From: Lasioglossum baleicum | Lineage: Eukaryota; Arthropoda; Insecta; Hymenoptera; Halictidae | NCBI RefSeq assembly: GCF_051020765.1 | Contig: NC_134932.1 | Location: 5,208,001-5,272,000 of the forward strand | DNA: 64,000 nucleotides | Reading direction: 5' to 3' | In this document: one piece after another, positions 13,105-24,430 of the stretch | Numbering within the stretch: the first letter of the stretch is position 1 | How the letters are laid out: each line of letters begins with the position of its first letter | The notes under the pieces: generated by a model | Told to the model about the DNA's origin: nothing | Database searches by the model: none | What the model saw: only the letters and a program-made list of their open reading frames with translations | Made by a program: the position numbers and the translations under genes

Positions 13105-14879
13105 CGTGTTCATGAATTTTATTAAGATCCACGATAAAACGGCGTGCGTCCGCATTACCCGCGGATACGTCGCTCTCGTCTACGAGCTGACGTGTTTCCC
13201 TGCGATTCTTGACACAATTCGCGAACGCCAATATTTTTCCAGAGACCCGTCGACTCTCTCTCTATCTCTCTCTTCCTCTCCGAATATCGTCCCCCATATT
13301 CTCTTGCTTCGGTACGAACGCGCACGACCGAGCCGCTTCGCTCCTTTTAATTCTACCGGGCGGATTAAATCGAATAAATCCCTGACGTTAGTCCGGATTT
13401 CAGCCGGAGCCGCTTTATTACGAGATTTCGCGGAATATATCGCAGCCGACAAAGTGGCGTGCTTGTTTTTTGCTTGGAAAATATCGCCGCGGCGTTCCTC
13501 CGGTCCAATTACCGACGCGATTTTAACCGGCACTTGAATTTACGCGCCACGTTGCTCCGCGCTGCTTCCGCTCGATCTTCCTTCCCGCCGCTGCCGCCGA
13601 CATTCATTACAGCGCATCCGTGCATTCGACTGCATCCGTTTCTCGCGTTTTATACGTCGCCTGTTAAAATAGCGAGAAAGTTGCGCACGCTTGCGTATGC
13701 AAAGCTTAATGAGTAACCTGCGAATTTTATGCATTCGCGTCCGACACGATTGTCTGAAACTCGACGCCGATAAGATCTTCAACGCAATAGGATATAATAT
13801 TTTATGTAGACCCAGCGAAACAACCGATGGAGAATCAGAATGTTTTACGACACCCAATTTCCGTAAATTAATCCGAGTACGTTCATTTTTGGGCACGCAT
13901 CCGTAATCTACTAACGAGACGATCAGGAAAGCAATATGTTTCTTATTTACGCAGTATCGTACAGGAAACCGGCGGAGAGGATTGGAAAGTAATTTAATGC
14001 ATTGTTTAAATTGAGTTGTTCAAAGAAACGGCAAATAAGAAGCGGAAAATTAGTACGAGCCGTCCGGCCGTTTTATTCAAGAAATACGTGCCTCGATTTC
14101 AGAGGTTGATTCGCGCATAACTGAATATCGGATACGAGTAACTCGATCCCGTGTTACGGATAATACGAATTACAAATACATAATGGTACCGGTCCGTTCT
14201 TAATTAATAAAAGCACATTCCAGAAATTAATTTCGCCTGTCATATTTGACTAGAATCTACGTGCCCGTCTATATCGGTCGGTTATTTCGCGTTATCCATC
14301 GGCGCTCGACCTGTCGAAACCCGGTCGGGTGCCGCGAATTCCCAGCGCGCAATTCCTCATTCTTCAAGCCAATCAGCACGTCCTTCTAAGCCGGGTCTGC
14401 GCGAAAATATGGTTTCCTAATCGCCATAATTCCCACAATCGCCCGGCTGAAGCAATAACGCTCGAATAATTACAAACAGCGCTACGCGTAATTGGCCGCG
14501 ATAGCGTTCGCGGGGAATGGGGGGCGGAGAAGAGAGGCGGGGAGAGAGGCCGACAGAAGACAGAGAGAATAGAATTAACTAAAATTAACGTGGGGTTGCG
14601 AGGCGGGCGCAAGAAACGATTGCAGAGCGGAGCGAGGCGGCGCTCTCAAACGCCGCGAACAATCGCTATATTTATCGCGCGTTGCACGTTACAAAACGCG
14701 CTAATGATCGCATTAAGGCGTCCGTTTCTACGAACGAGCGTAACATTCCCCGCGATCTAGTTCTCTCGCGGCTCGGCCTCGATTTTTGCCGCTGTTCTAC
14801 GCGCGACTCGTTCCGCCGAGCTTTTCTTTTCCACCACGCAATTCCTGGTTGCTGCCGTGGAATGCGCAGGGCGTATTGA

Positions 14880-16160
14880 GACTCGTGGGAAAAAAACTCA
14901 TTGAAAACGTGAAACCAACCTATCTCCGAAGCGTTACTTTCGACAAAACATATTTGGTGTAAATTCTGAACAAGGTCTTCAAGAAACTGGTAAATATTGA
15001 CAAAAGGTGCGATGACCTTCGTCTTTACATATGTTGTCAAGGTCAACATTCCGAACAACTTTTTCCTATGTGTACAAGTACACATTTCCTACTTCTTTTT
15101 TTATTTGTAAGCATTTTAAACCCTCCTGGGTTTATTTCACTTTACAGGAATGATATAAGTGAATACAATAACATAGAATACAGTAAGGGTCCATTCCGTT
15201 GCACGCATAATGCGCATACACTGTATAGTGTATGCATAGAGACTCTTATACTACACTATACAGCGTATGCGCGTTATGCGTGCAACGGAATGGACCCTAA
15301 TAATACAAGTGAATGCAATAATACATATATAAGACAGTTATCTATTACACAGGATTTTCAAGGTAAACTAGAAATTGTTTCCCTGTAACCAAGTTTATTC
15401 CTTTATTCATTACCCAATACTATATTACAATAATTATGTACACTATGCACAATCCTACCTGTAAACAAAGAAACGACATTTCAAGTTTATTCCATATCAC
15501 TTCTCCATTCACACTTTTATTGCTCTCTCAATTTATGAACATGTGCTCTGTTCTATTACGCAATCACTCTCATCTATCAATCTTCTCTCTCACAGCAGAC
15601 ACTCTATAGTCACTCCATACTCCACGCTCTACAACGCGCGAAGCGCGGTAAAATTTGAGTCTAAGAAATATCATTTCTTTACATACATGTAAAGAAAGTG
15701 TACTTTCTTTAAGTTGAATGTACCGCGTCTCAGTAGAGCAGATCAAGAGGGAATCTGCAAAATCGACCGATAGGGATCTAGGATAGAGCACATGTGCAAA
15801 ATCGAAGCAGAGAAATAACGGAAAACTTGGGTTTACAGAGAAACAAATTCTGTTTGATTATTGAAAATCCTCAGTCAATTGTCTTGTATACAATAATAAT
15901 ACAAGTGAATGTCCGTTAACTCTAAATATGAAAATTACAATCTTTGAAAAAAGACTGAATTCTAAGACAAGCTCCAATATTTGACTTTGCTATGAGTGTG
16001 TCTACATTAAGAGGAGGTTGAAGGTTACCTACTCCTACAAGCTGTCACAGAACGGTAATTAAACTGTACCTAATCATACACAGGATCTCAAAGAGAAGGT
16101 GGAATCGATTGTGACACCTGTATTTAAATCAAAGCTAAGTAAAAGTTTAAGTTGCATCAA
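14880..16160. other. AT-rich island around the 113-bp hairpin
   Basis: Base composition falls sharply compared with the GC-rich flanks. Besides the hairpin, the 17-mer AATAATACAAGTGAATG occurs at 15299-15315 and again at 15895-15911. Related words (ACACAGGAT...CAA) occur near 15347 and 16078. A 73-codon minus-strand frame at 15570-15791 is unrecognised. The look is that of decayed repetitive DNA, possibly an LTR fragment, but no diagnostic domain is readable. Confidence 0.4.
15186..15298. repeat. 113-bp hairpin: 47-bp arms, 19-nt loop
   Basis: Arms 15186-15232 and 15252-15298 are inverted copies starting AGGGTCCATTCCGTTGCACG, with only two mismatches in 47 positions. Both mismatches are transitions (T/C at arm position 26, A/G at 35). 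The hairpin sits in an AT-rich island, flanked by similar short sequences (AAGTGAATACAATA on the left, AAGTGAATGCAATA on the right). It could be a tiny MITE or a source of a stem-loop RNA; no coding content. Confidence 0.8.
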
Positions 16161-19100
16161 GTAACAAAGTTACATTCCACGTTTCAGCTCGAGCCACGAT
16201 TCTCGATACACCCTGTACAAGCCGCGGTGACGATAATTAATAATACGTGGCGGGAATACACGGCGATGTACCTGAAATTCCAGCGCGGCCGTTCCAAGGT
16301 GAATGTCTCTTCGAACCGCCTGAATGCAGGAAGAATAAGTCGGGGAGAAAAACGGCTAGCGAATGCGAGAGCGAGAGAGGTAGAGCTGAGCGGAGGATGA
16401 CAAAACGGAGTGAAAGGGAAAGAGCGAGTAGAAGAACGGAAGAGAGCGAGAGAGAGAGAGGGGGGTATTACAGGCGGGACGCGCATCGTATTTGCAGATT
16501 TATAACCAGACGACCGAGCAAAAGGTGTCGCCTGGGAATGAGTAATGATATATTTGCCCGCATGCGAGGCGTTTCGAGATCGTTGGATACGCCGCGAGCG
16601 TTCTTGCGATCCCGAAAACGTGAGCGAGGGAGTGGCAGCAGCCCACGGTAGTTTGTCGGGGAACAACGTCGTATCTTCGATCGTCGCCTTGTAGCTTCGC
16701 TCGCGCGATGCACTTAAATATATCCGCGGAAGGTGAGACACCGCGTCTCCTCCCAGCAGCGTAGAGAACACTTTTGGTACCTGCGCCCTTTCCTCGTCCC
16801 CACGATATCCTATGATTCAGGTGTATGTGCGCGCGCGCGTTCGTCCTTTGACCGGGTTCTTTGAATCCCCGTTCAAGCGGTAACCATTCGAGTGATTGAA
16901 CGTTCCGGCATTGAATCGCATTTAAATCTCAGTTTGCGGAGCCGTCGAACGGTACACAGCTGCGCGGTGATATTTAATCAGCAAATGAGTTCTTTTCTAT
17001 CGGAGGCCGTAACGGAGATTAAACGAGCGCCGAGCGGAGTGGGAACTCCAGAACAGGAAAGAGAGGGAGAAAAGACAGGAGTCGCACGCGCGTGGTTGAG
17101 AGTGTCGCCGAGACGTTGTCGTTTTGGAATGAATAACGATAACGCTTCCTCGAGCCCCGGTGTCCCTATTAAAATTGCAAAAGTCCTTCGCCAGGTAGCC
17201 CGGGGACCGTGTCACGAATTTTACTCGCGCCCGGGACTAGCCTCGACTCTCTTCGTTCCTTTGAGCGCGCAAACTACGAGACGTCTTTTACGGAATATTA
17301 ACGTGACCCCTCCACGGTGACCTAGGAGTGTCGACCTTTCACCTGGTGCTCCAGTCTACGGGAACCTTTGAACGGTGCGAAAACCCCGAGCGAACTCGGA
17401 CGCGAGCTTCTCGGGTTCGGGGAGGGGGGAGCAGTAGGGCGGTTGATGGACAGGAGGAAGGTAGAGGAAGAGGAGCCGAGGCACACAATATACAAATAAT
17501 CCCGGTCGGCGCCGAAACAGGGGAAAAACCGGAGTGCTTCATTTTACTAACAAAAACTTGGCGAAGTAGCGGAGGAAGGAAAGTTTTTCCGCCGGCCGGA
17601 TCTGCTTTGTATCATCCGGCTGCGTGCTGCGAGAGAACGTCTCGCCGCGCCGGCCAGCAGGCGGAAAGATGAACGGAGAAGGAAGATGGAAACAGAGAGA
17701 GAGAGAGGAAGAAGGGGAGATGGGGAAAGAGCGAGAGTAAATTCTGCCGCGATAAATTCACGACTTTAACGAGAATTAAATTTTTATCTTTCCGCGATTG
17801 CACCGCTTCAATGCGCCAGAAAGAAAAGCGCACCGATGTAAATTACGTTTCTTGCGGGACGGCGCGGCGTCTCATCGCACACACCGTCGCGCGTCGCCGC
17901 GCCGCCGCCGCCGCCTGAACACCCTTCGGACTCGCTTCCAACAGCGGATAGGTGGGGAGGGTACGCGACGCAGACGTGTAGCGGATTCGGTTGTATGTTT
18001 CGCCGTGGAGCGTCGACTCGATCCGCGATCCACTTGCCGCGCGAATTATTCAGCAGCATATGCCCCTGGAGACGTTTCCGACGAAAAGAAACGACCTCGG
18101 ACACGCCGGCAGATGTCTGGGCGCACGGTCGAACGATTTCCTGGCAAATAACGTGAAAACCAGGGCCCGAAAACCGGGCAAATACGGGCCATAGAGCGGA
18201 CAAAAGGGAGACAATTTTGCTAACGCTGAGCGTGAAAGGTCCCGGGTAAATACGTCGGATTGTTCCCTCATCAAACCGCATGAATAAATAATAATGCGCC
18301 CCGTGGGGGATTCTACCTACGCGGCGACCTTTCCCGCTGCCTCGCTGGCCCTCGACGAAAGGGAACATATAAATATTTCTATTAAAACCTCCTTAAAACG
18401 ATCCTACGGTCCCATTCAACTGCGCTAGGTTATCCGTGCGTCTCTTTAAACGATCCATCGCTTCTTGAGAAAGAGAGAGGCTCTCAACCCTGCGACCCAT
18501 TACCTGGCTGGATTCCGGCATTTGCCATGGGTTCTCCATGTAACGGCAATACCAACAACAACACGAACCGGCTCACCGGCACCGTCATAGTTAAATGCCC
18601 TGCGGTTATTCCGCTGGGCGAGCGTCATCGCCGTCGCGTCGGAGAATGGGACCCGACTCGACATGTTGGAAATGGCAGAGAGACACGAAGGTAACCCCAG
18701 CCTCTCTGGCCGGACGGAAGGGGGCAACGGAAAAAGCATAGACGTGCTCGGGCACAATAAACGCCCTGCCAAGCAGGTTCACCTATTACACCCGATAGCT
18801 TAGCCACGTTTAATGCACTTCCGGCGACCGTGGAATCTTCGATCGGTTATTTGTATGCGCGATGCAGCCGATCCTCTGATCCCTTGATCCTTCAGCCGCG
18901 CATTCACCCCTTGAACGATCTTTGATGGAGAGGAAGTCTTCGCTCAGGAAGTCCTTCTATCTTCCTTGCTAATGTCCCGTCGGAGCTTTGGATCATCGAC
19001 TCGATTACGTAATGTCAAACTCTTCGTCCCGGTTTAATGGCCACCTCTGAGAAAAAGGAGCGACGATGCGCCACTCGACTATTGCATTAGGGGCGTCGTT

Positions 19101-22100
19101 GGTGCAGTTTTTATTCCTTTCCCGTCGCACTCCGCTAATTAAATTACTATCTTATCGGATTAAACTTGCGAGCGATGGGGCCACCGATTTTGACGATTCG
19201 TAATCAACAGTAAAAATTGTCCTCGGATCAACGAACTCGATCAAAAACTACCTATCGAATCTTCTTTGAATATTGTACACGCATTAGACCAAAATCGGAG
19301 GAGACCGCCTAGATAACAAGCCTTGTTACTAAACAATAGCGACAGGTACACAGCATTGTTACTGCAGAAGACGAGATTCGCTATCCGAGCGAAGATGCGG
19401 CGATCATATCAATGGACCCTGTATTTGCTTCAAAATCCATTTTCCTGCAGCGATAAAGTTACATCATATCGAAAACACTAGCCCGAAGCTATCGTATTAA
19501 GATAATGTGCTGCGCCAGACAGCACTCTCGCAAAGGTAGACTTTCTTTGAAGTAAGTCGATGACTGACAAGTGAGTGGCACGTATTCTCTATTAAAGGCG
19601 GTTGCTTATATCTTTTTCGGATAGGAATACGAAATGTTCGAGATTTATCGTGCACCACCGTTTTTCATTTCACCAGGAGTTCTTATTGCTCGTAGAGATG
19701 GCAACCGGCGATGTCCTTCACCGGTGAAAGGGCCCAGAAGATACATATCAGCATTCAAAATATTTTGTAAACGTTTTCCTCGCGCAAACGACTGGCCCGC
19801 CTCGCTGTTCACCTGAGATTCGCTGTCTTCTTTGAGTGGTTCGCGGCTTCGCCATCCGGTAAGAGGGTTCACATTTCAAGGATCCTCTTTTCACGGAGAA
19901 ATCGGTTTTTAACGTCGTCGACTGGCCAGATCGTATTCCCCGCCGCACCGACTCGATACGTCACGCGCGCTTTCTATCATCCCCCCCCCCGTCGATCCAA
20001 CGAGGAATTTGTTTGCCAATGGCCTCGGAAATTACGTTTTCATTTGATCGTTCCCGCGCCACACGCCATGCCACGCCTAGCCCGAATTTTTCGCGAAAGT
20101 TTTTCATAACGCGGTGAAAGGGTCACGCGAAGCCTTTGACCCCCTCTAGACCGTGAGCACCTTTGACGTACAACTTTAGGAAAAGATTGGCGCGATACGA
20201 TCGGCTCTTTTATACCGTGCGTTTTATAGGAAAACGTTGGGAGAGAAGAGGAGTCGACGCTCTTTCGATACAGCCGAGCCCAGGGTTCATGCTTCCCGTT
20301 AGCCTCTGGCAAGATCGCAGATGACCCTATTCTTCGGCGTAACTATTCGCGCATATATGCAAACAAAATTTCCGCGGCCGCGCGAGAAAGATACAGAAAA
20401 TTTCCGCTGAAAGGCGATACAACCTCCACGAAAACCCCAGTCGATCTTGATTGCTTAAACCTTATGGGTCGCCCAATTTTTCGACGCTGTTGGCCACCTG
20501 TACACTTCCATCCTCTTGTATATAGTCGGACAAAGGACAACGATGGTAAAAGTCAATCCTGTTTCGATCGGTGTGCCACATTCCGGAGGTTTCGATCCAA
20601 TGGGTAGATTTTCGAAGTTATTAAAGAAGAAAAACAAAATCAGGAACTGGAATGGGAACGTAGCCAAGGCTTCCTTTTACATTCTACAATCTTAAAAGTT
20701 CACCAATGAAGTCTTTAAAGTTGGTAAATTAATTATGAAAATATTACTTGTCAAACTATTCGAGGTTATTCGCGAAATTTCGTCACTTCCGTAACGCTAG
20801 GAAATTGTAGCCCCCTCAGCAAAGAAGTTTCACTTTAAAAAAAATTCAGTACCAGGCGTTTTGCATCAAGATTCGCAGTCTAATAGTCGGTAAGTGATGC
20901 GTTAAAAATGAGGTTTCGAGCGGAACGAGTTTGTTCTCCGACTAGAGAGGATGTCACGAATGTAAGGATCCGGAGGTTGAGTTGCTGAAAGCCGATCGAA
21001 GACGTTCGATCACGAGGACGTGTAAAAATCGCGAAGTTGCTTAGCTCGAGTAGCGTTCCGGCAGCGTGTTATTCAACTACGAGACAGAAATAGATTTCGA
21101 CGCGTATACGTATCGTTACCAGAACCGGCGCGCATTTCTGACGAGCGCGCGCGTACTCGAACAAATTGCACGGTACGTGGATTAATTGATTGCTGCCTAG
21201 CACGGGTGATTTATTATATTCCCGGTACTCTCGATCTTTCCATTGCCATTAGTAGCTCCGAGCGACGTCCTACCCAGCGAGAATCCTCCGTTTCCCGGCA
21301 GTTTCTATGTCTCGCCTCGCTTCTCACGAACATCCTTCATCGCCCGCCGTATACCTACCATCACGCCCGTCCTCTCCACTCAGTGCCTGATAATTCCGTT
21401 AATCCAATTTACCCGGTTAAACAATTTCTCGGGCGCGACGACGACGCCGCGACGCGCCGGTAGCGCCGATACACGATTCGCCGACGTCCGTTTAAATTTA
21501 CAGAAAAGTCCATCATCGTTTCGCACACATGGAACTTTCATATCGTTTCAGCGAAATATTCTCAGAGTCCGCGGTGTCGTTCTGTCGTTAAAACGAGAAG
21601 ATCGCTCTCTTCGCGGCTCGTTAGAAATTCATGACTATCGGCAAGTCGGACCTTGCCAGACGAGGGACATTCCTCGAGTGTATCGCTAGTATCTATTCAC
21701 ACGAGAGCTATGGGAGCGTCGCCGGTGAGACTAATCTAACAATAATGGATCGCGCGCAAATTAACAGAGCGTATACATCTTCGCGAAAGAAACCGTTCGG
21801 AAATCTCAATAGACAGCGTTGAAACTCGGATCGTAAACAAGTCTGTTTATCGAGACTCGAAGCATTGATGAATGCGAAATCGATCGAAGCCCAAAGTACA
21901 GCAGTTCGGAGCCGGAATCGCGGACGTATCGGCCGCCTTAGATTAATTCGAGATTCCACGCGGTGGAAATCGTACATTCGCGACAAACGAGTTCGATTCG
22001 ATCGTGCCAGTTAGCTTCTCCTTTCCCTCGTTCCGCTCCCTTTCCTTTATCGGAAGGACTCTTTTACTTTGAAGTGAATCCACGAGATGCTTTCTTAGTC

Positions 22101-23409
22101 CTTAGAACCCGCGGCTCTCCTGAGAGGCTTCCGTCTCCTTGAATCGAAAGCGTTTTATAGGTCAACCACTTTCGACCGCGGACGAAAGGCTACCGCCCCG
22201 CGTCGCGTCGGATCGATCTTACCGCAGACGTAGTCACGGCTCCAATTACTAATCGACGCATGATATCCTTGCGCGACGCACGGCCTGCAACCTTCCCGGA
22301 GTTACGGCTGGAAGATTAACGCAAGTGGTGTTAGCACACCTGCTCATCCAATCCCCGGTGCGGCGCTGTTTGTTCAGTACTCTCTCTCTCTCTCGCACGC
22401 GCATACGCACACATACACGCCCGGTGACGTGTCGCGTCTCGTAAACGAGCGCAAACACGCATGCGACGCATTCAATGAATCGTGCATTGGTTCGCACGAC
22501 GAATTTCGTCGCAGATCGGTCGGAGGCACGATTAATCGCCGTTTCGATGAACCTCGCCGTGCTGTTTGCGAGATAATTGAAACTTGACGATCACGAGCCC
22601 AGAAATTAAGTGACGTACTCGTCGAGCTTCCAATTAACGAATTGCAGAATCCCGAACAGTCGGATTTCCGTGATCTTATCGTACACAGGACGATCAAAAA
22701 TGTTGTACTTCCTTAAATAGCAAGATATCTGTTGGGATATTCTTGGGACAAACTGTGAGCACGTCGAAGAAGTCCATTATTGATTGAACCCTCCAGCGAG
22801 CCGTATCCACGGTACAACGTTAAACAGACCGAAGACGAAGCGAGCGTAGCGTCAGGTTGACGATTGCCAGTCGATCCATCAAACACGACACGCTGAAAGA
22901 ACGGGGTATACGGGTTTGACAAGATTTAGCGATCGGGCCAGGCAGATTAGAGTTCTAGGACCGCCTCCCGGGCCGGACCAGATGTCGCAGACACGAGTCG
23001 AATCGTTGGGATGTTTGCCTGTGCGTATCTATCCATCGCAGTCATCGAACAATGCCCACGAGCAACGCGAGAATTCGCTCCGGGCGAAACAGAAACACAC
23101 AAAATGAGAATGCTCGAAGCGTTTAATCCTATTTGAACGGAAGCCGTGTAACGCGGAATTTCCTGGCTCCTGCAACACGCCGCTCCGGCGAGAGTTTCAG
23201 GTTGCTCGGTGGCTGCGACTTACGTCTAATTCCAAACATGGACCCATTATAAAATATTCAGCCGGAACATTTTCTGCGCATACGTACAGACGACGAAGTT
23301 CAATATATCTTACACGCTTCGTTACTTACCGAGGCGTCTTATAAAGCGCGCTCGCGCGTCGAACATACAGCCTGCATAAACAAGGGGACATGCTCGCGTT
23401 AGCCAGCTA
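16161..23409. other. Non-coding stretch
   Basis: GC-rich unique DNA with a long purine-rich run at about 16360-16470 and GCC repeats near 17895-17912. Frames up to 195 codons occur (16184-16771 minus) but are low-complexity Ser/Arg-rich and unrecognised. Confidence 0.4.
19981..19990. repeat. C10 homopolymer
   Basis: Ten consecutive C residues. Confidence 0.9.
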
Positions 23410-23444
23410 CAGTGAGAACCAAAATTATTCGCACGGAGGTGCAG
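23410..23444 (+). mobile_element. Solo Tc1-like terminus
   Basis: CAGTGAGAACCAAAATTATT followed by CGCAC starts directly after a TA dinucleotide (23408-23409). This has the form of many Tc1-like terminal repeats. I found no inverted partner nearby, so only one end or a heavily decayed copy remains. Confidence 0.35.
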
Positions 23445-23537
23445 GTTTTGTATACTTATTTCAACCTTTTGCAGATTATATTCACCCTTTTGTAAATCAA
23501 GTTCACCTGCAACGTTCAATTTTATGTTATGTAAGGT

Positions 23538-24394
23538 GGTAGATTCGTTTCCAGGATTGCAAGGATGCGGGATTCGCCTTCTCATTTCTCGATAATACAA
23601 ACAGGGGGTTTTGCAGTAGTCAAAAACGCTAGATAAAAGATCGATCTAGGGCGCAATCTCCCTTAAAAGTCCTATTTTTTCGTTTACAAGGCGTGATTTG
23701 CATTATTATACTACCGCTCATAAGTGTTTAGGCACTCCTCTTTTTATGTATTATTGGTATGGCATTATGTTTACGAAAAAACATTGGAATAAAATGAAAT
23801 ACAGTCGGTCACAAAAATATTGGGACAAAATTGCAATAGATCGGGACTGTAGAAAAAATACTAAAAGTTTAATTTCATAACTATTTTATGTGGGCTTATA
23901 TTGAAAATTTAAAAAGTACATTTTGTAGATCTGTGTCAGTTATATGCACTGTGAAAGTTTCATCGAAATAGGCTGTTGGGGGAAAAAATGACAGGCATCG
24001 AAAGATGTAAGAATCCTTAGATTTATTGCAGTTACAGGCCGAAAATCGTGAAAAATTGCAATTTTCGCCACCTTTAAACGTTTGTAGCTCATTGCAACGT
24101 CGACCGATTTTGACGAAATTTTCAGAATATGTTTAATGACACAGATCTACAAAATATACTTCATAAATTTTCAATATAGATCCTCAGTTCAATAGGATCT
24201 ATTGCAATTTTGTCCCAATATTTTTGTGACCGACTGTGTATTTCATTTTATTCTAATGTTTTTTCGTAAACATAATTCTGTACCAATAATACATGAAAAG
24301 AGGAGTGCCTAAACACTTATGAGCGGTAGTGTATTGATCTTTTAGTAGTGTATTTGCTCCCGCACTCTTGTAATCCTGGAAAAAGGAGTCTACC
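23538..24394. repeat. Outer inverted repeat enclosing the 621-bp foldback
   Basis: The left arm at 23538-23572 (GGTAGATTCGTTTCCAGGAT...GCGGGA) matches the complement of 24358-24394 (GGTAGACTCCTTTTTCCAGG...GCGGGA). There are small gaps, and weaker similarity continues inward around AAAAGATC. The two arms sit outside the foldback, giving concentric inverted repeats. Just to the right, 24405-24421 reads, on the minus strand, TTGGGTTGGCAAATGAG, which resembles a mariner terminus. No matching left terminus was found. The simplest reading is one MITE inserted into the middle of another. Confidence 0.5.
23710..24330. mobile_element. 621-bp foldback (MITE-like) element, Tc1/mariner type
   Basis: The two ends are inverted copies that start ACTACCGCTCATAAGTG and stay alignable for well over 130 bases, with few differences. 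Further in, a second pair starts CAGTCGGTCACAAAAATATT (23802 on the left; its complement ends at 24236). A third pair surrounds TGTAGATCTGTGTCA (about 23923-23937 and 24137-24151). Only about 150 bases in the middle are unpaired. There is no transposase frame. Both the outer and the inner ends resemble Tc1-like termini. A TA lies at the left junction (23709-23710); the right side reads TG, so the target duplication is lost or the edge is off by a base or two. Confidence 0.75.
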
Positions 24395-24430
24395 CCCATA
24401 AGTCGCTCATTTGCCAACCCAACTACTCAA

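Larger units (their letters stand above)
3207..14879. other. Non-coding stretch with simple repeats
   Basis: Mostly unique DNA with AT-rich pockets near 4080-4700, 7790-7900 and 9120-9700. Several frames are open at once between 9749 and 10570. Within that, 10184-10330 (+) reads as 48 codons with a hydrophobic middle, and 10657-10974 (-) as 105 codons from an ATG. Neither is recognisable, and overlapping frames on both strands argue for chance. Confidence 0.4.

Noticed and set aside
15037..15045. TCAAGGTCA, a perfect FTZ-F1/ERR-type nuclear receptor site.
   Set aside because: A 9-mer is expected about once in every two windows of this size on both strands; no further support.
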